From NCBI GenBank assembly GCA_964414345.1, contig CAYPWF010000003.1, positions 29,900-93,899 on the forward strand: a stretch of 64,000 nt of DNA, given 5' to 3'. The translations under genes and the position numbers were made by a program. Below the pieces are notes generated by a model, which saw nothing but the letters and a program-made list of their open reading frames with translations, was not told the origin of the DNA and did no database searches. The DNA comes from Desulfocorpusculum sp964414345 (GTDB lineage Bacteria; Desulfobacterota; Desulfocorpusculales; Desulfocorpusculum). Shown here in pieces: positions 45,596-54,152 of the stretch. Positions within the stretch are counted from its first letter, which is position 1; each line of letters begins with the position of its first letter.

Positions 45596-45760
45596 TAACC
45601 CCGATTACTCCCCAAAGCCTGCGATTTTGGGATCTAGACCCCCGAGCCACCGGCAATCTTTGGCATATCCCGCCTCAAGCCACGCCCGATTCTTAAACCG
45701 GGAATCAGGGTGTTCTTCATTACAGCCCGCGCATTATCCGCTCATCCTGAATATTGGGGA
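45596..45760 (-). repeat. Dispersed hairpin repeat, copy E (degenerate)
   Basis: Minus-strand orientation. The hairpin end (AGCCCGCGCATTATCCGC on the plus strand, 45724-45741, against a weak right arm near 45755) lies about 20 bp past the sppA stop. The block GGGAATCAGGGTGTTCTTCA marks the body, and the far end is TAACCCCGATTACTCCCC (45596-45613). More diverged than other copies; body shortened. It sits between sppA and ppx, so it could separate their transcription. Confidence 0.75.
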
Positions 45761-45780
45761 CTAGAAAAAGCAGGACTGCT

Positions 45781-46665
45781 TCAGGGATAAAAAAGAAAGG
45801 CTATGGGATGCGGACTCAGAACCGATCCCCACAAGGGGTCCAATTTGGATTTTCCCAGTAGGAGTTTCCATATGGAAAAGCGCTCCCTTGGTTCTTCCAC
45901 CACAACGGGGTCTCCCTTTATCTCTGCCAGCCGGGCGGCCACCTGGATGGCCTCCTGTAGCCCTCCCAGCTCATCCACCAGGCCCAGGTCCTTGGCCTGT
46001 CGGCCCGAGAAAATCCTTCCGTCTGCTATGTTTCTGACCCTTTCTATTTCCATGCCCCTGGAGCGGGCTACATCCATGACGAACTGATCATGCACGTCGT
46101 CCACCACCTCCTGCAACAGGCTTTTCTCAGTATCGCTCAAGGCTCTAAAAACGGAGCCCATGTCCTTGTGCTGCCCGCTTTTGATCACTTGCCCCTTGAC
46201 TCCCAGCTTTTCCAGAAGCCCCTCCAGGCTTGCCATATGCACCACCACCCCTATGGAACCTGTTATGGTGCCCGGATTCGCAACTATCCGGTCTGAAGCA
46301 CAAGCCACATAATAACCTCCGGATGTGGCCATGGATCCCAGGGAGGCCACTACCTTCTTGCGCTGACTCCAGAATCTCAAGGCATTAAAAACTTCCTGGG
46401 TGGGCGCCACCGCACCTCCAGGGCTGTCCACTCTAATCACCAATGCCTTTACCCTAGGGTCCTTGGCCTGTTTATCCAGTGACTCCAGAACCCCTCTGGC
46501 ATCCGTGATCATGCCTTCCAGTCGGACCACGGCAATTCTGTCCCCAAGGCTTAGGCCCCCGGAACCCTGTAACCAGCTGGTCAGAAGCCCCACTGCAAGG
46601 GCCAACACACAGGTTCCACCCGCCAACAAGAGCAAGGTGAGCAGCCATGAACCTCTCTTTCCCAT
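45781..46665 (-). CDS. sppA: Signal peptide peptidase SppA, 36-kDa type
   Basis: 294 residues from MGKRGSWLLT; one N-terminal membrane anchor. Ser-Lys protease of the S49 family: VIRVDSPGGAVAPTQEVFNA, nucleophile Ser in SMATSGGYYVACASDRI, PGTITGSIGVV and the Lys region VIKSGQHKDMGSVFR. Digests leftover signal peptides in the membrane. GGAG lies eight bases before the chosen ATG. Follows rpsA. Confidence 0.93.
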   Translation of the reverse strand: MGKRGSWLLTLLLLAGGTCVLALAVGLLTSWLQGSGGLSLGDRIAVVRLEGMITDARGVLESLDKQAKDPRVKALVIRVDSPGGAVAPTQEVFNALRFWSQRKKVVASLGSMATSGGYYVACASDRIVANPGTITGSIGVVVHMASLEGLLEKLGVKGQVIKSGQHKDMGSVFRALSDTEKSLLQEVVDDVHDQFVMDVARSRGMEIERVRNIADGRIFSGRQAKDLGLVDELGGLQEAIQVAARLAEIKGDPVVVEEPRERFSIWKLLLGKSKLDPLWGSVLSPHPIAFLFYP

Positions 46666-46750
46666 GAAAAAGGCTCCAAACAACAGACCCCGCGGGTCTC
46701 TCCTCCCGAGGGGTCCTTAAGACCTTTTTGGAATGATGAGCCCGGCTCGC

Positions 46751-48556
46751 CTATTCTTCGGGAGCGGTCTCCTCATCAAGAGAACCGTTATGTTGGGACT
46801 CCCTGGCCTTTCTGAGCATCTCGTCTCTTAGCAAGGCCCCTATGGTGGGCGTGTAGCCGCGCTGAGCGGCCAAGTACCCTTTCACGTCAGCCTCTTCCTC
46901 CTTGCGTTGCAGCGCCTTGAGACTGAGGCCTATCTTTCTCTCCCTGGAGTCCACATGGATCACAAGGGCTTCCAGCTCGTCTCCCTCTTTGCACACCTCC
47001 GAAGCACTCTTTACCTTTTCTCTTCTAAGCTCTGATATGTGTATCAACCCCTCGATACCTTCCTCGATCTCAAGGAAGACACCAAAATCCGTTACGCTGG
47101 TAACTTTTCCTTTAACCCTGCTCCCCACAGGGTACCGAAGCGGTATGGAATCCCATGGATCAGGCTCCAACTGTTTTATTCCCAGGGAGAATCTCTCGTT
47201 TTCCTGATCTATGTGGAGCACTATGGCCTGCACCTCTTGGCCCTTTTTGAAGATCTCCCCCGGATGCTTGATCCTCTTGGTCCAGGAAATGTCCGAGACA
47301 TGGACCATGCCGTCTATACCTTCATCCAGACCTATGAAAATCCCGAACTCGGTGATGTTCCTTATCCTGCCCTGAAGAATCGTACCAACAGGATACTTCT
47401 CTGCAACAGTCACCCAGGGATTGGGCTTAAGCTGCTTCATTCCCAAGGATATCCTTCTTCGGCCTGGGTCCACCCCCAAAACCACCACCTCCACCTCATC
47501 ACCCACGCTGACCACCTTGGAGGGATGGCGAAGCCTCTTGCTCCAGCTCATCTCAGAGACATGGACCAGCCCCTCCACACCCTTTTCCAACTCCACGAAT
47601 GCTCCATAGTCCGCTATGCTCACAACCCTTCCTTCATGGCGGCTTCCAATGGGATAACGCTCCTCCACCCGGCTCCAAGGATCCTCCATAGTCTGCTTAA
47701 GCCCCAAGGAGACCCTTTCCTTTTCCCTGTCGAACTGCAACACCTTTACTTCCAGCTCCTGGCCCACCTGCACCACCTCAGAAGGATGTTTCACCCTCCC
47801 CCAAGACATATCGGTTATGTGCAAAAGGCCATCTACACCCCCCAGATCCACGAAGGCCCCGTATTCTGTTATGTTTTTAACCACCCCTTTGACAAGCATG
47901 CCCTCCTGAAGGCTGGACAGGGTTTGCTCCCTGCTCTGGGCTCTCTCTTCCTCAAGCAAGACACGTCGAGAGAGCACGATGTTACTCCTTCGCCGATTGT
48001 ATTTCAGAACTTTGAATCTGTATGTCTGGCCTATGAAACGCTCCAAGTTGCGCACCGGCCTTATGTCCACCTGGGAACCCGGCAGGAAAGCCAATACACC
48101 TATGTCAACAGAAAGACCGCCTCTCACTCTTCCCACTATCCGGCCCTCCACCGAGCCTCCTGCCTCATATGCCCGGCGTACTTCCTCCCAAACCTTTATT
48201 TTGTCGGCCTTGGCCTTGGATAGAACTATTAACCCCTCCTCGTCGTCCCTGGATTCCAGCAGCACCTCTATGGTGTCACCCTCGCTCACCGTGACCGTGC
48301 CGTTTTCACCTTGGAACTCCTGGATGGGAATTTGTCCTTCGCACTTGTAGCCTACATCAACCATCACGTGTTCTTTGCCCACCTGAACAACGCGACCCTG
48401 CACCAGGTCTCCCTCCTGAAGCCGGTTGAGGGATTCCTCAAACAGATTCTGGAACTCCTCTTTGCGCTCCGCCCCCGGCGCCTCGGGCTGAACCTCCAAG
48501 TTCTCCATTGTTGAGCCCGATGTCTTCTCCGAGGTGACTGTCCCTTCCTCTTGCAT
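46751..48556 (-). CDS. rpsA: 30S ribosomal protein S1
   Basis: 601 residues with six S1 RNA-binding domains visible as repeats of the GxxVxGxVxxI..FGxFV pattern (for example VKGVVKNITEYGAFVDLGG, GRIRNITEFGIFIGLDEG, KGKVTSVTDFGVFLEIEE), each with a HxSE/HITD turn. N-terminal 30 residues are acidic. Helps place mRNA on the 30S subunit. GGGGGAA lies six bases before the ATG. After cmk, the conserved cmk-rpsA order. Confidence 0.97.
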   Translation of the reverse strand: MQEEGTVTSEKTSGSTMENLEVQPEAPGAERKEEFQNLFEESLNRLQEGDLVQGRVVQVGKEHVMVDVGYKCEGQIPIQEFQGENGTVTVSEGDTIEVLLESRDDEEGLIVLSKAKADKIKVWEEVRRAYEAGGSVEGRIVGRVRGGLSVDIGVLAFLPGSQVDIRPVRNLERFIGQTYRFKVLKYNRRRSNIVLSRRVLLEEERAQSREQTLSSLQEGMLVKGVVKNITEYGAFVDLGGVDGLLHITDMSWGRVKHPSEVVQVGQELEVKVLQFDREKERVSLGLKQTMEDPWSRVEERYPIGSRHEGRVVSIADYGAFVELEKGVEGLVHVSEMSWSKRLRHPSKVVSVGDEVEVVVLGVDPGRRRISLGMKQLKPNPWVTVAEKYPVGTILQGRIRNITEFGIFIGLDEGIDGMVHVSDISWTKRIKHPGEIFKKGQEVQAIVLHIDQENERFSLGIKQLEPDPWDSIPLRYPVGSRVKGKVTSVTDFGVFLEIEEGIEGLIHISELRREKVKSASEVCKEGDELEALVIHVDSRERKIGLSLKALQRKEEEADVKGYLAAQRGYTPTIGALLRDEMLRKARESQHNGSLDEETAPEE

Positions 48557-48682
48557 ATACCGTTCCCCCTGATATCTCCAAATTGAAACCGCCTCACACG
48601 GCCGGTCTACCCCTCAAAAGTGCGGTTATCTTACCATCCCTGCTTTGAAATGCAAGAAAATATGCTGCAAATTTTAGTTAAA

Positions 48683-49378
48683 TCAATTGTCCGACTCCTT
48701 TAGATGAGCCTTAACCTCCCCCAACATCCTCTTCAGCACCTCCTCTGGGGTTAAACCCGTGGTGTCCAAGATCACGGCCCCCTGGGGGATTCTAAGCGGA
48801 GCCAATTCACGGCTGCTGTCCTGTTTGTCCCGCTTGGCCATTTCCTCCAAGACCATCTCCAAGCTCAGTGGGTCTCCCTTGGCCCGCATCTCCTCCCAAC
48901 GTCTTCTAGCCCTTTCCTGCAAGCTGGCCGTCAAGAAAAAGCGAAGAGGCGCATCCGGGAAAACCTGGGTCCCCATGTCCCTGCCCTCGAACACCAGGAA
49001 TCCTTTTTTGCCCAGCCTGCGCTGGAGCTGCCAAAGATACTCCCGCACCACTTTCTTTGCGGAAACCCTTGAAGCCATCATCCCCATGGCTTCCCCTCTG
49101 AGCTGATCTGTAACATCCAAGCCAGCGCAAAGCACCCGCATACAGCCCTGGCTGTCCCAGCGGACCGAAAGCCGAACCGATTGGCAGGCCTTCAGCAAAT
49201 CCTCCTCCGAGTCCGGGTCCAAACCGTGTCTTCCGACCCACCAACCCACAGCCCTGTATAGAGCTCCTGTATCCACATACTTAAACCCCAGCTCATGGGC
49301 CAGCATGCGAGCCAAGGTACTCTTGCCAGCTCCGCTGGGTCCGTCCACGGTAACGATGAATCCCTTGGAATTCACCAT
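48683..49378 (-). CDS. cmk: Cytidylate kinase
   Basis: About 231 residues from MVNSKGFIVTVDGPSGAGKS, a P-loop NMP kinase. YVDTGALYRAVGWWVG, EGRDMGTQVFPDAPLRFFLT and KRDKQDSSRELAPLRIP are cytidylate-kinase landmarks. Phosphorylates CMP and dCMP. An extension to 49441 is open but lacks family similarity. Confidence 0.95.
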   Translation of the reverse strand: MVNSKGFIVTVDGPSGAGKSTLARMLAHELGFKYVDTGALYRAVGWWVGRHGLDPDSEEDLLKACQSVRLSVRWDSQGCMRVLCAGLDVTDQLRGEAMGMMASRVSAKKVVREYLWQLQRRLGKKGFLVFEGRDMGTQVFPDAPLRFFLTASLQERARRRWEEMRAKGDPLSLEMVLEEMAKRDKQDSSRELAPLRIPQGAVILDTTGLTPEEVLKRMLGEVKAHLKESDN

Positions 49379-49441
49379 CCCCCCGTGAACCTCACAGGAA
49401 CCCAAACGCAAAGACCTCTCCAACACTGGATCATCAACCAA

Positions 49442-49792
49442 TCACACAGAGGAGATTTTTTCAAAGAGATGCTGGATCCCGGCGCGATCCTGCTCCTCCA
49501 CCTCCGTGAAGCAAACACCGATCTCATGCTTTCCCTTACTAGCCTTGCGGGCGTGTACAACCCGCCCTTTCAGCCTCACAAGCCTTTCCTCTATGGCAAT
49601 AACAAGCTCCAGGAGCGCATTTACAGGAAAGGGCCGGTGGGTCTGGATGGTTACCCCCCCAAGGCTCAAGTCCAGGCTCTTGCAAATCCCCATGTCCAGG
49701 GTGTTTTTTTCATCGTCCAGCTGAGTGTAGGAGACGAGGTGAACGGAGTCCAAACGCGGAAAGCGCCTCTTCTCGGGTGTCGAGATGCTCAT
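49442..49792 (-). CDS. PilZ-domain protein (c-di-GMP-binding type)
   Basis: 116 residues. RRFPRLDSVHLVSY is the RxxxR of PilZ, and SLDLSLGGVTIQTHRPFP supplies the DxSxxG half, so the c-di-GMP site is intact. A single domain, so probably an adaptor. Start at ATG 49792 after AGAGG; the frame is open to 49927. Upstream of cmk on the same strand, 63 bp apart. Confidence 0.85.
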   Translation of the reverse strand: MSISTPEKRRFPRLDSVHLVSYTQLDDEKNTLDMGICKSLDLSLGGVTIQTHRPFPVNALLELVIAIEERLVRLKGRVVHARKASKGKHEIGVCFTEVEEQDRAGIQHLFEKISSV

Positions 49793-49993
49793 CTGCCCTC
49801 TTGTTATGTTGGAAACTACCCCTGGTTCGGAGTAAAAATCGGCTGTTATCTTATCAGACAGGCTCAGGTTGTCAATACGCCTTAAGTTTCTTCGATGCAA
49901 AGCCCACCCAAAACCGCACCGGATCATTCCCGAAACCAGGAGGGCCTGGAGCCTAAAGCCTCCCAGGACAGCGCTTTACGTGCAAATTACCAG

Positions 49994-50037
49994 GCTTAGC
50001 CCGCATTATCCACTGATCGTGAATAATGCGGGTTAGC
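49994..50037 (-). repeat. Solo hairpin of the dispersed repeat, copy F
   Basis: GCTTAGCCCGCATTATCCAC pairs with GTGAATAATGCGGGTTAGC. No body follows. It begins at the base next to the norB stop codon, so it forms the 3' end of that gene's message and may serve as its terminator or as a stability hairpin. Strand given relative to norB. Confidence 0.8.
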
Positions 50038-52314
50038 TCAGAGTTGAATTCCAAGCCTTTCCCAGACCGATTCCCCTTCCCTTATCCCCACTGCCTTAAG
50101 CCTTGGATAAGTCTTGAACAGGAACCAAGCCAAGGGAAGAACCCCTAACACAATGATGATCAAGTCAGGAATGATCCTGAGATTCCCCAGGAGAGCCACG
50201 GCCCCCCTTTCAAAAAAGGATGAGTCTCTGGCCAGCCAGAGGCCCTCCTTGAAGCTGGTCCAGGCCTGCATTGCCCCCACAGGTAAGAGAGTTGCCAGAG
50301 CCATAAGGGCAAGACCTCCATTCAGGCCGAAAAAGGAGAGTTTCAACAACCCGTCGTTCCAATGCGCTTTTTCCACAAGCCCTCTCCAGGAGAAAAGCAA
50401 CAAGGCTATGGAGAGCATGCCGTAGGTGCCGAACAGGGCCGTGTGCCCGTGATTCATGGTCAAGTATGTTCCGTGCTCGTAGTAGTTCACTATGGGCAGG
50501 TTGATCAAGAAACCGAACAAACCGGCCCCCAGGAAGTTCCAAAAGGAGGAGGCCACCAGAAAATACAGAGGCCACCTGTAAGGGAACTCCTTCCCATGTT
50601 CCCTTATACCTTTGTATTCCATCATGGACCTGACCACCAGGCCGAAGAGCGGAACCGGCTCCATGGAGGAAAAGACAGCTCCCCAACCCAACCAAAGTGA
50701 GGGGCCCCCGTACCAGAAATAATGGTGGGCAGTGCCTATGATCCCTGTTATGAACACCAGGGCTGCGGTGAAATAGGCCACAGTCAAGGCGGCCCTGGCA
50801 GAGGCAAGGCCCATGGCCACCAGTAACAAGGAGATGGCCGCCACTCCGAAAAACTCGAATATACTCTCCACCCAGATATGTACCACAAACCATCTCCAGT
50901 AGTCGGCCAGTGTGAGGTGAGAGCCCCTTCCGTAGAAAAGACCAAAACCGAAGAAAGCCACAACCAGCACTGCGCTGAACACGTAGAACCAGATCAGGGA
51001 TGTGAACTCGTCTTTGTGTCCCAGTTTAAGATGGTGCCCCACGGCCCTGTAAACCACCAGCAACCAGAAGATAAGTCCCACCAGGAGGAGGATCTGCCAT
51101 AGCCTGCCCAGCTCCAGATACTCCCATCCCTGATGACCCAACCAGAACCAGAGCTGCCCAAGCATCCCTTTGATGCCTGCCACCTCCCCAAGCAGGCTCC
51201 CCAGTGCCACCATCAAGACGGCCACAAACAGGAGCTGCACAAGCAACCCCTGGGCCTTTGGTTCCTTGCCCCCTATGATGGGAGCCAGGTATATGGCCGA
51301 GGCCACCCATGTTGTGGCTATCCAGAAAACAGCCAGCTGCAGGTGCCAGCTCTTGGCCCAGCTGTAAGGAACAAGATCGGCGATCCACTGGAGCCAAAAG
51401 CTTCCCGGGTGAACCGTGTAGTGGGCCAAGAGCCCCCCCATACAGGTTTGAAGCAACAAAAGCAACACTACTACCAAAAAGAACTTGGCAGCCTTTACTT
51501 GACTGGGGGCCAAAGGCATTTCCATGAGCTTCTCGGAAAGGGCCGCCCCTTTTGTGGAGCCATACCAAAGCCCGTAATGGTGGACCAGGAAGATGAAAAG
51601 CCCAAGGATCACGAACAAAGAAAAAACCCCGCCAATGGACCAGAAGTAGGTCTGGGTTGTGGCCACATTCCCCACGCTTTTGTCCGGGGGCCAATTGTTG
51701 GTGTACGTATGGTCCTTGCCGGGCCTCAGGGTGGAGGCTACCCAGGCGGTCCAAAAAAAGAACCTGGATATCTCAAGCCTCTCTTTTTCCGAGGGAATGG
51801 TCTTGGGCAGAAGGCCGTATCCTTTCTCACCCTCCCTGAAGCTCTTTTCCCAAAATTGCTCAATCACCTTGAGCCCTTGGACCTGTGCTTCCGTTAGGCT
51901 CAAGACGTCTTTTTGGGGATCGTACCTGTTGGTCTTGATCTCCCGGGTCACCTTCACGTCCACAAGCTCCTTCTGGGAGGGGTCCAGTTTCCCGTAAGGT
52001 TTGCCATAGTCTTTGCCTGCAATCAAATCCCTGGCTGCATCCCCCAGAAGCTTCAAGCTGAGGGCTGAGAACTCCGGGCCTCGCTGGGAGCCGTGGCCCC
52101 AGACACTTCCGTGGTCCATGAGGCCGTAGCGCTGATACACGTCCTGGCCGGCCAGAATATCTTTCCTCTCAAACAACACCTTTCCGTCAGGAGCCACCAC
52201 CTTGCCTGGATAGGGTGGAAGCTCCTCCCTGGCAGAAAACCCCCCTGCCAAAAGGACCACCATGCCCACCAAGAAACTGAGAATCGCCGCCCACTTGAGC
52301 TTACTTAAGGACAT
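50038..52314 (-). CDS. norZ: Quinol-dependent nitric oxide reductase (single-subunit qNOR)
   Basis: 758 residues, about 14 membrane spans. The N-terminal hydrophilic part after the first span (GQDVYQRYGLMDHGSVWGHG) is the fused NorC-like domain without a haem c CxxCH, as in quinol NORs. The heme-copper-like core shows HLQLAVFWIATTWVASAIYL, HIWVESIFEFFGVAAISLLL, GTAHHYFWYGGPSLWLG (His-His metal region) and NHGHTALFGTYGMLSIALLL. Reduces NO to N2O; in anaerobes mainly for NO defence. Preceded by a ubiquitin-fold gene. Confidence 0.94.
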   Translation of the reverse strand: MSLSKLKWAAILSFLVGMVVLLAGGFSAREELPPYPGKVVAPDGKVLFERKDILAGQDVYQRYGLMDHGSVWGHGSQRGPEFSALSLKLLGDAARDLIAGKDYGKPYGKLDPSQKELVDVKVTREIKTNRYDPQKDVLSLTEAQVQGLKVIEQFWEKSFREGEKGYGLLPKTIPSEKERLEISRFFFWTAWVASTLRPGKDHTYTNNWPPDKSVGNVATTQTYFWSIGGVFSLFVILGLFIFLVHHYGLWYGSTKGAALSEKLMEMPLAPSQVKAAKFFLVVVLLLLLQTCMGGLLAHYTVHPGSFWLQWIADLVPYSWAKSWHLQLAVFWIATTWVASAIYLAPIIGGKEPKAQGLLVQLLFVAVLMVALGSLLGEVAGIKGMLGQLWFWLGHQGWEYLELGRLWQILLLVGLIFWLLVVYRAVGHHLKLGHKDEFTSLIWFYVFSAVLVVAFFGFGLFYGRGSHLTLADYWRWFVVHIWVESIFEFFGVAAISLLLVAMGLASARAALTVAYFTAALVFITGIIGTAHHYFWYGGPSLWLGWGAVFSSMEPVPLFGLVVRSMMEYKGIREHGKEFPYRWPLYFLVASSFWNFLGAGLFGFLINLPIVNYYEHGTYLTMNHGHTALFGTYGMLSIALLLFSWRGLVEKAHWNDGLLKLSFFGLNGGLALMALATLLPVGAMQAWTSFKEGLWLARDSSFFERGAVALLGNLRIIPDLIIIVLGVLPLAWFLFKTYPRLKAVGIREGESVWERLGIQL

Positions 52315-52421
52315 GGCCCACCTCCTTAGGTTTTTTTTCGGATGACCTGATTCTCAGGCCCCGTGATCCTTGAGCTCACATTTTTTGGAAAGCTCCCATT
52401 CCCCGGGAATTCTGCCCAAGC

Positions 52422-52688
52422 TCATGTCCTGAAGTCCTTCCAGTCAACAAATACTGCATACTCCTTGGGGAAAAGGGCCAGTCGGTCCCCGGGTCTGAGC
52501 GTTTCGGATAAGCTCACGGCCCTGTGATTGGCCATGGCCAATTGAACAGAGGAGCTTGCGATCCCAAGCCTCTTGAGTATCTCGCCCACAAAGAGGGGCT
52601 CTAGGCAATCAAAGCAGATGGATTCAGCCCCGTTTGGGAGAAGTCCACGCAAGGACCCGAAGAGGAATATCTCCACAGAACCACCCAT
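52422..52688 (-). CDS. MoaD/ThiS-like ubiquitin-fold protein
   Basis: 88 residues from MGGSVEIFLFGSLRGLL. The beta-grasp pattern (VEIFLFGSLR ... GEILKRLGI ... VQLAMANHRAVSLSETLRPG ... DRLALFPKEY) fits MoaD/ThiS proteins. The C-terminus ends DWKDFRT, without the Gly-Gly that carries sulfur, so it is probably not a classical sulfur carrier. 107 bp before norZ on the same strand. Partner unknown. Confidence 0.7.
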   Translation of the reverse strand: MGGSVEIFLFGSLRGLLPNGAESICFDCLEPLFVGEILKRLGIASSSVQLAMANHRAVSLSETLRPGDRLALFPKEYAVFVDWKDFRT

Positions 52689-52970
52689 CTGAGCCCCCCT
52701 TTTTGAGGTTCCTTTCTTGGATTCTTGAGTCCTATTCTGGTTTAAGATCAATAGGCTTCATTGACATAAGTCAAGGAACCGGTTTTGCGTGCGGCTCTTT
52801 TCCATGCAGGGGGATTTCCCGGAGACGCCCCTGAGGGTTTGGCCTCCATGCCCCAACAAGGGTATGACTGGCCAGCCACGTATTGACACAGAAGCCTCAA
52901 AACGGGTATAAGCAAGCGATATGCTTCGCTCAGCCCTCTTAAACAGAGGAGAAACAGCAGGAGGCCCCAG

Positions 52971-54131
52971 ATGGATTTCCAACTCAGCGAGGAGCACCGA
53001 GCGATCCAGGAAATGGCCCGGAAGTTTGCAGAGACAGAGATAGCGCCCTTTGCCGACAAGTGGGATGAGGAACATTTTTTCCCCAGAGAACTGGTACTAA
53101 AGATGGGGGAGTTGGGGTTTTACGGGTGCATAATCCCTGAGGAATACGGAGGTACCAACTCCGGATTCCTGGCCATGAGTCTTATAACCGAGGAGATTTC
53201 TCGTGCCAGCAGCTCCCTTAGGGTCACCTTCAACATGCAAAGCTGCGGAACCGCTTACACCATTTACCGCTACGGCAGCGAATCCCTCAAGAAGAAGTAC
53301 ATAGAAAAGCTCATCTCCGGGGAATGGCTGGGCTGTTTCGGGATCACAGAGCCCAATGCCGGCTCGGATGTGCTGGCAATGAAGACCACCGCTATAGACA
53401 AGGGGGACCATTTCCTGGTAAACGGCTCCAAGACCTGGATCACCAACGCCCACGTAGCCGATGTATGCATCCTCTATGCTTATCATGACAGGGATGCTGG
53501 AAGCCGGGGGCTTTCGGCAATGGTGGTGGAGCTTAAGAACTCCCCGGGGGTCACTACACGTCCTTTGGACAAAATGGGCACTCGTTCATCTCCCACCGGG
53601 GAGATCGTCCTGGAGGACGTGAAGGTGCCCAAGGAAAACCTCCTGGGAAGTCTGGGGGACGGGGTTAAGATAGTTTTTTCCTCCTTGAACCAGACCCGGC
53701 TCTCTTGTGCAGCCGGCGGGGTGGGGCTGGCACAAGCTTGCCTTGAGGCTGCCGTCAAGTACTGTGGTGAGAGGGAACAGTTCGGCCAGCCTGTGGGGCA
53801 ATTCCAGATGAACCAGGAAATGATTGCCAACATGGCCGTGGAAGTGGAGGCGGCTAGGCTCCTTACTTACAAGGCGGCCTGGCAGAAAGACCAGGGACAG
53901 CTGGGCAACACCCTTGAGACATCCTATGCCAAGTACTTCGCCGGGGAGGTGGTGGTCAGGGCAGCTCACTCGGCCATGAAGATATTGGGGGCGTACGGAT
54001 ACTCCACCGAGTACCCGGTGGCCCGTTTCTATAGGGATGCGGTTCTTTACCAGATAGTTGAGGGGACCGCCAATGTTCAAAAAATGATCATAGCCTTGGA
54101 CCGCTTGGGCATCCGGAAGGCCAACAAATAG
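52971..54131 (+). CDS. Acyl-CoA dehydrogenase, probable non-decarboxylating glutaryl-CoA dehydrogenase
   Basis: 386-residue flavoprotein. FAD/substrate motifs GCFGITEPNAGSD, WITNAHVADVCILYA and GAYGYSTEYPVARFYRD are typical ACAD. Arg84 (SSSLRVTFNMQSCG) aligns with the glutarate-binding Arg of glutaryl-CoA dehydrogenases. Before the catalytic Glu364 the residue is Val (YQIVEGT), where decarboxylating enzymes have Tyr; this Val is reported for the non-decarboxylating enzyme of Desulfococcus. It would give glutaconyl-CoA, and the next gene is a GcdA-type decarboxylase subunit. AGGAGG lies six bases before the ATG. Confidence 0.85.
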   Translation: MDFQLSEEHRAIQEMARKFAETEIAPFADKWDEEHFFPRELVLKMGELGFYGCIIPEEYGGTNSGFLAMSLITEEISRASSSLRVTFNMQSCGTAYTIYRYGSESLKKKYIEKLISGEWLGCFGITEPNAGSDVLAMKTTAIDKGDHFLVNGSKTWITNAHVADVCILYAYHDRDAGSRGLSAMVVELKNSPGVTTRPLDKMGTRSSPTGEIVLEDVKVPKENLLGSLGDGVKIVFSSLNQTRLSCAAGGVGLAQACLEAAVKYCGEREQFGQPVGQFQMNQEMIANMAVEVEAARLLTYKAAWQKDQGQLGNTLETSYAKYFAGEVVVRAAHSAMKILGAYGYSTEYPVARFYRDAVLYQIVEGTANVQKMIIALDRLGIRKANK

Positions 54132-54152
54132 ATATTTTTGAGGAGGGCTTTA

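Noticed and set aside
47039..48223. Open frame of 394 codons on the plus strand
   Set aside because: Antisense shadow of rpsA; the S1-domain gene on the minus strand is unmistakable and explains the open frame.
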